From the NCBI GenBank assembly GCA_002205965.3, contig NADL03000638.1, positions 1 to 64,000 of the forward strand: 64,000 bases of DNA, in the 5' to 3' direction. A program made the translations under genes and the position numbers. The stretch comes from Kappaphycus alvarezii (lineage: Eukaryota; Rhodophyta; Florideophyceae; Gigartinales; Solieriaceae). Positions 56,729 through 64,000 of the stretch are shown here, piece after piece. The notes under the pieces are model-generated. The model was given only the letters and a program-made list of their open reading frames with translations, searched no databases and was not told where the DNA came from. Position 1 is the first letter of the stretch, and each line of letters starts with the position of its first letter.

Positions 56729-57783
56729 TTAGATATGGAAGGATCCCTGTAAGAAGTTAGTTGCCTGCACGACAATATGTGGCATGTACGAGGAGAGTAT
56801 CTCATTGATTCCCACCATGTTTGACCTGAGATTGAAAGAATGCGGTCTACAGAGTAAAACCAATTTCCTTTCCCCGTTCTCTTCGTACTTAAACCTGTCT
56901 TTCATAGGAGTTAATGTCCTTTGGAACGCCCTCATTCCCCACTCCGAGGCCTGAAGAGCTGAAGTAGCCTGTCGTATTCTCATTACATCTGTAGCTCTTC
57001 GGTCCCTTGTCTCCTCTTGCGCTGACTTAATCAGAAAAGGACCCACCCACAGCACCTTTTGCAAAAGCGGAGTCAATAAGCACCTTGCCTCCATATTCAT
57101 TGTATCACGACTGTAGTTTTTTCATAAACCCCACCCCAATCAGCAATTTTTGAGTCATATATGCTTCCCGGAGCGTTCATGGCACAGGCAATGATTACTC
57201 CACTTGGGGCAATCACTAAAGCATTCTCTACATAGTGGTCATGTTTTCATCCGTTGTAGAACTTATTTTGTATAACAAATTCCCCTGACTGCTGTTAATA
57301 AAGCTTTAGCCCGTCTGAAACGGCGTAGACGTTGCCCCAGGTGTGGCATTTTTCATTGAAAGCATGTTTGTATGCTTCAATTTCCTGTGCTGTCGGCATC
57401 CTAATTTTCGCTTAGTCATCTGTAGATAAAACAGGTAAAATGGTTCGTCTTCCAAAACGCATAAATCAGAAGCACATCGAGATTGGTACCCCAAATATCA
57501 TGCATAGGATCCAAAATCCACCCCTCGTGCGGTACCATGTTAGGAAGAAGCCCAAGAAATGTATCGCATCAAGTGATCTCGGTCTTTCCCGTCGCTTAGC
57601 TCGTCGCGGCACTATCCCAATAGGTCCGTCGTCGGAGTATGGCGAGTAGTAATTATACAATGGCTCAAATTTGTTGAGAAAGTAGGTAAAAGTTGCATGA
57701 TCTATTCCCGTGAAGGTAATAAGCGATTGATCCCATAAAAAGTTAAAAAGGACGAGAAAAGCAGCCTTTGAAAGGGTTGACAA
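56729..57783 (-). CDS. DDE_Tnp_4 (HARBI1-like) transposase, element 4, catalytic triad visible
   Basis: Frame 57,783-57,466 gives the N-terminal part: LITFTGIDHATFTYFLNKFE, PRSLDAIHFLGFFLTWYRTR and GGFWILCMIFGVPISM, the helix-turn-helix. Then, in shifted frames: WGNVYAVSDGLKLY (first Asp), VIQNKFYNG, KHDHYVENALVIAPSG, NAPGSIYDSKIADWGGVYEK (second Asp). The last frame, 57,100-56,729, holds ATSALQASEWGMRAFQRTL (third residue, Glu), KDRFKYEENGERKLVLLC, HSFNLRSNMVGINEI. All three catalytic residues are kept. About four shifts and one or two stops remain, some of which may be sequence errors, so this is the likeliest recently active transposon in the window. Terminal inverted repeats could not be found. 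Confidence 0.82.
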
Positions 57784-57789
57784 GGCAAT

Positions 57790-58780
57790 TCTTGTGAATC
57801 GTCGATCTCAGCGTCTTCTTTCATTAATTGTCAAAGACTGCCTGAAGAATATTTCAATTGACTTCACTTGGTGGTGGCGATGCAACCGCATCGTGAGGAG
57901 AATAGTGAGGCGGTTCGTCATCTGGGCTTGGGGAGCAGGTCGTTCAACGTAGAGATGTTGGGTTTGGTTGCGAAAATGGACGCCTATCTCATCTCTGTGG
58001 GGCGTAATCATACTGACTCTCATAATGACCCTCACGAAATGCCACACCTCGGACGCTACGATTCGCGCACGCATCTACCAGCGTATCAGTTGCACTCTGT
58101 GGCGGTGGCTATGGCCATCATATCGCGGGCCCCACTGCACATGACCGATGTGGTCCATCCAGTTAGCTCGTGACTGAATAGTCGGTCTGTCGGTGTACAC
58201 TCAAGATAAGTAAAAAGAGTAAAAGATTCTCTCTCTGATTTTACCCTTTTGATATTTTGTTTTTTTTTATCAGAACCGTTTCCTGACGGGGTAAGGTGGT
58301 CAATTACCCTAAAATGAAATTTGAGTGCATAGCGCAAATTAGGTTTTCAGGATCCACTCACTGTATGAGCAATTTTTCTCACGACTGAAGCGCACTTTTC
58401 CGGGGTTCTGTAATTCAAACGGCAAAGTTATTCACATTTGATTCTCACGAACGGGTGCGTAAGCTCAGTAAAGTACAGTACAGTACTGTACAGTATAGTA
58501 TTCCAACGAACCTCCTTTCTCAGGGTACAGTATTGAAGTCGCTTCCCAAATTGGGCTCTTGTGGGATTGCTGTTACAGATACTGTACAGTGCAGTATCCG
58601 GAAAATTTAGTAGACCTCATTAGCCCTGTTACATGATTACCAGAGACCATCCCCTGTAACAATATCTCGAGATTTCAAATATTTTTTTGGGCTGATCCCA
58701 TTGGTGCAAGGGATCAGCCTCAAAAACAACCGAGTAGGCCTGCATCGGTATCACGATGCAGGCATACAAAAGGTGCATAG
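57790..58780. other. Unassigned region with TACTGTACAGTA palindromes
   Basis: A 101-codon plus frame (57,868-58,173) is open but unrecognised. An exact TACTGTACAGTA is at 58,485-58,496 within a longer alternating stretch, and TACTGTACAGT at 58,580-58,590. No RNA gene is seen. Confidence 0.35.
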
Positions 58781-58783
58781 ATG

Positions 58784-59037
58784 GACCACTGCACTACCGG
58801 CCCACGACCACTGCACCCCCTTGACCATAGACCAATGCACCCCCCGACCATAGACCCTGCACCACCGAACATAGACACTGCACCACCGACGATAGACCAC
58901 TGCACCACCGACGATAGACCACTGCACCACCGACCCCGACCACTGCACTACCGACGATAGACCACTGCACCACCAACCACATACCACTGCACCAATGCAC
59001 CACCGACTACTGTACCACCGACACTACCACTGGCACC
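58784..59037. repeat. Minisatellite, about 22-base unit
   Basis: About ten head-to-tail units of consensus CACTGCACCACCGACGATAGAC, with shorter variants (for example CACTGCACCACCGACCCCGAC). The minus strand is open through it and yields repeated GGAVVYRRWCS peptides, which I regard as an artefact of the repeat. Confidence 0.95.
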
Positions 59038-59335
59038 ATGGGCCACCACCCGAAAATAAACCACAGATAATCGCTGCTGCTGCCGTCGTTCTTGTTGCTC
59101 GCTGCTCATTGGTGTTGCTGGACTTACTCGCGAGTGGACCTCCGCTACACGATAGTCTATTGTGCGATGAAAAGGCTGTCTTGTGCCGTGCCTGTAACTG
59201 CTTTCGCAGGCTCAGGGGAGGTACTTGAGTTGGCCTCCGCCACACTCTAGTGTACTGTGCTATTCAGAGTCTAGTGTGTGCCGTGCATGTTACTCCAACC
59301 AGGGACTCAAGTGGTGAACTTGTATCTAAAGGAGC

Positions 59336-59534
59336 TCAAACCTGGTCAAAATTTATAAGCAACTGCAAATTCGGGTTGCTACCGGGGAATCCCTGCTCAT
59401 ATTTATCGGACAGCCTGTCTTTTTCTGGCTGCCTTACCGGGGAACCCCTGCTCAAATTTATTGGACAACCTGTCTTGCTCTGACTGCCCTACTGAGGAAC
59501 CCTTGCCCAAGTTATAAGACAACTTGCTACCTCC
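59336..59534. repeat. Tandem repeat, 55-base unit, about 3.6 copies
   Basis: Units begin at 59,381, 59,436 and 59,491 with ACCGGGGAAyCCCTGCTC or ACTGAGGAACCCTTGCCC, each followed by ATTTAT, GGACArCCTGTC and a TGrCTGCC end. A partial unit precedes them from 59,336. The spacing is exactly 55 in both steps. Confidence 0.9.
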
Positions 59535-59617
59535 TAAGAAGCCCCGGGAGGGATTCAGTAATCCTAGGCTGGTGTTGAGGTTTTTCTTTCTAGCTTACTT
59601 GCTTAAAAACTCAATGC

Positions 59618-60412
59618 ATGATAGGTAATAAGCCGGAGGCTGAGCAGCACACTGATAACGGATCCGATAGTTCCCACTGTCCTCGCCACCCCCTTATTGA
59701 CGACAAGGCTATGAAAGTCAGTTCCTCCGAGTACCAAGGTGAAAGTATGGAAGCTGAATCGGATTCCAACCCGGAGCCTCGGCCGTCTTCGGCTCCGAGA
59801 TCGAGTTGTACGTCTACAAGGGATCTTGCGACTGCCCCAAAGAATCTCGCTGACATATTCGGCTCCCGAGAAGTGGCAAAGCGTTTGAAGGAACTCAATG
59901 AGAAGCACAGACGAGACGGCTACTGATTTTCTCAGTTCTCCAGTGAAGAAACGAGGGAGTTTCTTCAGTTGCGCGAAAAAAGGACTCAAAAGAAACAAAG
60001 ACGGGGCCCTGGTAGTTCCTTGGTTGTGCGGAAAGAAACTGCAATTGAAGGTCCCGTCAAGAGGAAATTGATTGCTTTTGACGATCAAGGGGACTCCTGG
60101 ACGGCACTTCGTTGTAGGACAGCGCGGAAAGTTGCTATCGACCTGGAACGTCGGACACTGCGAAAGAAGTACAAGAAGCGGAGGTTCCGGTGTAAGCTGT
60201 ACAGTAAGGTCTTCAGAACTCTGCGTGAAAAGGAGTTCCACTGCGCCTCTAACGCCCACGCTCGAGCAGCACAGCACCAGAGGGAAGAGAAGGATCCCTA
60301 GTATTGCCGTGCTTGTGAAAGGCCATTCCTATCGGTCCACGATGTTAAGCGTCAATTACGTACCTCAGCCCTCGTAAAAGCCGCAAAGAAAAGGAAAGTC
60401 GGTTTTCGATAG
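59618..60412 (+). pseudogene. Two-finger U1-type zinc-finger protein relic, copy 2
   Basis: One plus-strand frame runs from MIGNKPEAEQHTDNG at 59,618 to 60,412 with stops at 59,924 (TGA) and 60,299 (TAG) and no frameshift. An acidic Ser/Pro-rich front is followed by DIFGSREVAKRLKELNEKHR, a charged helix with ETREFLQLREKRTQKKQRRG, and two fingers. Finger 1, FRCKLYSKVFRTLREKEFHC, then ASNAH, keeps both His at C-x12-H-x5-H spacing, but its second Cys is Tyr. Finger 2, YCRACERPFLSVHDVKRQLR, then TSAL, keeps both Cys, but both His are lost (Gln, Leu). A basic tail KAAKKRKV ends it. The arrangement matches the relic at 44.4-45.3 kb. It is probably part of a dispersed family, host or transposon encoded. 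Confidence 0.6.
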
Positions 60413-60414
60413 AC

Positions 60415-60662
60415 GATAGTGCATCAAAAACTCAAAAGAATCTCTGCATATAGGTTATGAATTGTTGATTGTTGCATACACTGCATTGCATTACAGTCAC
60501 TACTGAGTTGCCATTCGCAACTCCCGCGTGTACCAAATCGAACGGTATCAAGCCCTACTTGAGACTACCGCTTTCAGTGGTGGTACGGTACATGCCGTAC
60601 GTACTTAAATCTTTTCGAGTTGTACAGTATGACACAGAAGCGTGAGGAGGGTATTCAGAAAT
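60415..60662. other. Spacer with inverted repeat
   Basis: GTACGG, six bases, CCGTAC form a small inverted repeat at about 60,584-60,601, next to GTACGTAC and a TACAGTA at about 60,625. No gene is seen. Confidence 0.4.
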
Positions 60663-60665
60663 TAA

Positions 60666-62753
60666 CTATGAATGCGGGCAGCGGAAGGAAACCTGTCCCG
60701 CCTGCATCACTTGGAGACAAAGCAAATTGGATAACGAATTCGCGAAGCTCCTGTTGAGGGGAGGAACCGCGACGGGAAGAAGCGAAGGAAGCAAGGCGGC
60801 GGAAAAAACCCTGGCCGTTGTCGCCCAAGGCGTCATAGATATCAATCCCGATAGGGGAGAGGAAGATATCGTTTTGGTCGCAGTAAGTGCCGTAATGACG
60901 ATGTTTCTCGCGCTCTGTGAGTGTCGCGGCAGCTCCTGCGGTAACTGTACTTGGCGAGATGTGGCGGCGAGCGGTGGGTTGGCAACGGTAACGTCGACGG
61001 CGATATCAGTACTGTGAAGCACGTAGGCAGCAGTAATGTAAATGTCCATTCGTAACGCGGGGGACTCTCAGACGAATTGCGAACCTGGTAGAGGAGCGGG
61101 TGCTCGGCAAGGGCGACGATCCCAACTTCCTTACAGAAGCGGGCGAGAACGTTGCGGAGGCCGTGATGTCGACGAGTCATTCCGTCTTCGTATTTGCAGG
61201 TCAACGCGTGTTGCCCGCTTGGACCTAAGCCTGGCGCGACATCGGCCGAGTGCCGGGAGCAGACCGCTCAGCGAGTAGATCCAGGGAATAGCGCGATGCC
61301 GAGACGGAGAGCTAGAGCGCCTTTCCACTCAGAGGAGGACATGTACTGTACGTACCGCGGTGGGGGTGAGGAAGCGAAGAGAAAACAGAGGAGGAGGATA
61401 TGCGCACGGAGAGGAGCCGTGCTCGGTCGGGTGCTGCTGCAGACAAGAACAACCTGTCAGACTTCGATTGCATGAGTTCAGTTGTGATCGCAGATTGGAG
61501 CCTTTCACCGGGGACCGGCTATGAACAACCCTCGAGAAGTGCCATAGCTGTAAACCACGAAGACAGCTGCGAGTGGCGGGAGGATAAGAGCGAGATGGCA
61601 GACCGAGGGATCTCTTCCAGGTGGCGATCGTGGGAAAGGGCCAGCAGGTCGGAGATAAGTCCAAAAGAATCAATTACGGATGCTGCGTAGGCAGCCTCGG
61701 GAATGTCCGAAGTTTGCAGAAGACTTAGGCCGCCCATTGAGAAGGGGAGAGAGGCATGGAGCCAGGCCCGATCTGGGCAGGGCAATTGCAATTGCTGGAA
61801 CGCTTCCCTCTGCTTCTGGTCGAAGCTGGTGGCAAGTACCGCAGATTGAGTGGAGGGAAGCGTACGTAGCAAGTGCGTGACCTTGGAGTCGTTCGCACAG
61901 AAGCGGTGTAAGTGGAAAGCCAGTTTAGCATCATTCAAATCTCGAAGGGATTGGAAGATACGGTCAACGGCGGTTTAGCGGCCTGCGAAAATTGGGAAAC
62001 GAAAGAGTCCGAGCCATTCGGAGATCCCAGCAGGATGAAACCGGGGGGTAGAAAAGTGGCAGGAAAGTGACAAAGGGGGGTAGGGATCCGCAAACTTGGG
62101 TCTTGGCAAGGTTGAGCTGGAACCTGAGTGGACCTCCTTCGAGCTGGATGAAACGGATGGCGGCGGCGGCTTGGGACCGAGGAAGGAAAATGTCACCGTC
62201 ATCTGCACACCAAGCATTCAGGGCAGGTGAGAACTTCTCCTGTAACGAGAGCAAGAGAGGATGAAGATCCAGGGCAAAGAGAAAGGGACCGAGGGGATCA
62301 CCTTGCTGAGTGCCCTCTGAACTACGGACATAGTACGGTCCGAAAGCAAGCTCTGTAGGAGCATCGTAACAGGAGTGTACCCACCGTGCGAGGCCTAGGG
62401 CATGCGTTAATACGGGTTCCAAAATGCGCTAGCGGGAAATGCAATTGAAAGCGTTGCGAGCGTCAATCTGGACTAACACGTGGTAGTGGAACTCTGTGCT
62501 CTGCGAAAGACGACGCACGGAATGAATTGTTGCGTCGTTGCCGATCCTGACGCCTACCCCGACCTGATGGGGTAGAAGGTAGGAGCGGAGGAAGGGCTTC
62601 TTGAGCCGCGAGTCTAGAAATTAGGCGTCGGTAGAGAAGCCAAACAGCGATAGGACCAGCCCCCCTCGGCACCGCTTTCAGTGCGAAAGGTTTCCAGACA
62701 AACAGCCGTAGAAAACTAGTCTGCGAGTGTTCCTTTATCCACGAAGGATCCAA
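60666..62753 (-). mobile_element. Non-LTR retrotransposon with QGDP-type RT and restriction-like endonuclease end
   Basis: Minus-strand frames in order: 62,753-62,463, then 62,422-61,964 with FGPYYVRSSEGTQQGDPLGP (motif B), ALNAWCADDGDIFLPRSQAA (CADD catalytic box) and FQLNLAKTQVCG; then 61,938-61,519 with LHASLPFSMGGLSLLQTSDI; then 61,204-60,842 with RRHHGLRNVLARFCKEVG; and last 61,049-60,666 with MDIYITAAYVLHSTDIAVDV followed by TVANPP, the D...DVTV pattern of a restriction-like endonuclease as in R2/CRE-type elements. So this is a single-ORF element with RT first and endonuclease last. It belongs to the same RT family as the copy at 19.0-20.8 kb. Shifts and one stop in motif A context suggest decay. 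It is near complete at its 3' side. Confidence 0.82.
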
Positions 62754-62989
62754 CGAGGAATCTTGTTACCGCTCGAACTCTTCTTTTGTTTGTTCTATAC
62801 GGTGGATCTCATTTAGGTTCCAACATTGTGGCATCAAGTATCCAGCATGGTTGGCAATTGCTGACGTCATCGCTAGATCTCCTGGACCATCGGGACTGCC
62901 TGACAATCATTAAATGGATATGATCGAACCTTCAAAGGATGGTATGTCACATATGTTAACCCCTTAGCACCTTCTCATCGGAGGACGAG

Positions 62990-63283
62990 GACCTCCGACC
63001 CCCTCACCAGCTTGAACGTCGCCTACGCGGAAGAGCTCCTGTAATACCGGAGGTCGTTGCCGGTTTGCCACGCAGGAATCGACAGCTTCCCGTCACAATC
63101 TCCACCCTCGGCAGCTGGCACCTAGGCGCCTTATCCCTCGTGACGGAGGTGGCACGCTCAGTCGCTAATCATGCCAAGGACCAATTCCCCAAGGTCAGGG
63201 GCGCACTCCTACAGCGGCATTCTGCGTTAATGGTTGCCTCGAACGCCGCATGTCTGCTGCCAGGGCTCGGAGCAACTTTTTAG
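62990..63283 (+). mobile_element. C-terminal tail of a non-LTR ORF, opposite strand
   Basis: The plus strand reads PVTISTLGSWHLGALSLVTE, then VARSVANHAKDQFPKVRGAL and LQRHSALMVASNAACLLPGL, ending at 63,283. The STLGxWHxxAL pattern is, to my knowledge, the tail that follows the endonuclease in this non-LTR family. The rest of the element is not present, so it is a 5'-truncated copy facing the element at 60.7-62.75 kb. Confidence 0.55.
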
Positions 63284-63289
63284 TCGCCG

Positions 63290-64000
63290 TTCCTTAGCAC
63301 GCCCTTTTTCACCGTAGTGTCTTCTCCGCCGCCGCCACACTGCACAGGCTAACGGGAATTTCACCCTATGTTCCACTCCCAGTGAACTAACCCAAACGTT
63401 GCCTTTTCGTTCTCTCCACGCCCCCCATGATCACTCAACCCAACCACTACAGAGCTTCGTCAACATTTCGCGGCTTTCGGTGCCCGCCCGGTGCGACATG
63501 TCGGGTGCGGGCGCGCCCACTTCCTCCCTTCCAGCCCGTTTCCCCTGCAGATCGATATGCCGCGACTGCTGCACACTTGTTGCATCGATCTCGTCGATAT
63601 CCATGTCGGCAGTACCGCTACCTCTCGCCCCCGGAGCGCGTTAGACGAACCGAGAATGCCGCGCAAAGATGGCGTTGCTTTTCGAACGGCGCTGTGAAGC
63701 GGCGCTGCGTGGTTTTCGTCAAGGTCTCCCGTCCGCGGTGCAGCTTGTCGCCGTTGCATCCATCTGCAGGGATCTTACTGGCAGGCTATAAGCCTGTTTT
63801 TTCAAGCCGTGAGGGCCCCGTTCTGCAGGGTGCTGTCGGTGGAATTTTTCTGGCTCTTCTCTCCTTTGATGCACTTGTTCTCCCCACTCCTTCCAGTACC
63901 CAGGACTAACAAGCCTGCGGTAAACCCTCCGTGTCTAGCGCAACCCTCTCGCACGTCACCAATCGGTGATATGCATCCCTTCTCTTCTACAAAAGCCGCC
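63290..64000. other. Unassigned GC-rich end of window
   Basis: Plus frames at 63,427-63,909 (160 codons) and a minus frame at 63,759-63,460 overlap and neither has a motif I recognise. The GC-rich composition lets several frames stay open. It may be 3' or 5' sequence of a non-LTR element, but this is unsupported. Confidence 0.25.

Noticed and set aside
58720..59003. Cys/Val-rich repeat protein on the minus strand
   Set aside because: The open frames come from the 22-base minisatellite, whose unit allows more than one open frame; there is no start context or flanking coding signal.

Overview
The window is nuclear DNA of a eukaryote, most likely a red alga (Rhodophyta, probably a florideophyte). 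This is an inference. It rests on an apparently intronless 7.3-kb spliceosomal PRP8 gene, a two-part glycosyltransferase of a type seen in algae, a nuclear LSU rRNA relic, and a large crowd of old retroelements and Harbinger transposons. The species cannot be fixed from the sequence alone. There is nothing prokaryotic: no operons, no CRISPR arrays.

Layout. 1-2.9 kb: unassigned sequence, then a frameshifted glycosyltransferase gene (minus). 4.0-11.25 kb: PRP8 (minus), the only clear housekeeping gene. 11.7-14.6 kb: non-LTR retroelement pieces on both strands and a dispersed repeat (copy A). 14.6-17.1 kb: a DIRS-like retroelement. 17.6-18.5 kb: a degenerate tandem array. 19.0-20.8 kb: a second non-LTR element, whose reading frame runs into a Harbinger transposase (20.85-22.9 kb, with a convergent NAM-like partner ORF). 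23.0-25.3 kb: another Harbinger fragment and a second DIRS-like copy. 28.7-33.2 kb: a gypsy piece joined to a copia-like element, interrupted by repeat copy B. 33.4-35.15 kb: an unidentified minus-strand ORF and a hairpin-rich stretch. 35.15-37.32 kb: an LSU rRNA pseudogene (minus). Its recognisable similarity stops at the R2 / I-PpoI target site. 37.7-39.7 kb: protease-integrase part of a copia-like element. 39.7-43.56 kb: a nearly full-length copia element. 44.4-45.3 kb and 59.6-60.4 kb: two relics of a protein with two U1-type zinc fingers. 47.1-50.4 kb: a gypsy element. 52.4-54.7 kb and 55.9-57.8 kb: two more Harbinger-like elements, each with a Myb/SANT-type partner ORF in tail-to-tail arrangement. 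58.8-59.5 kb: two tandem arrays. 60.7-63.3 kb: two non-LTR pieces facing each other.

The host genes are a U5 snRNP core protein and probably a glycosyltransferase; the rest is mostly mobile DNA. PRP8 is split into about 14-17 frame segments by single-base losses. Where the lost base can be placed it lies in or beside a run of identical bases, while conserved residues are kept. That looks more like read or assembly error than gene decay, and the same error may inflate frameshifts in the retroelements. Several elements carry true lesions at catalytic residues: a lost Glu in one Harbinger transposase, Asn-Asn in place of Asp-Asp in the copia reverse transcriptase, and His-to-Gln changes in zinc fingers.
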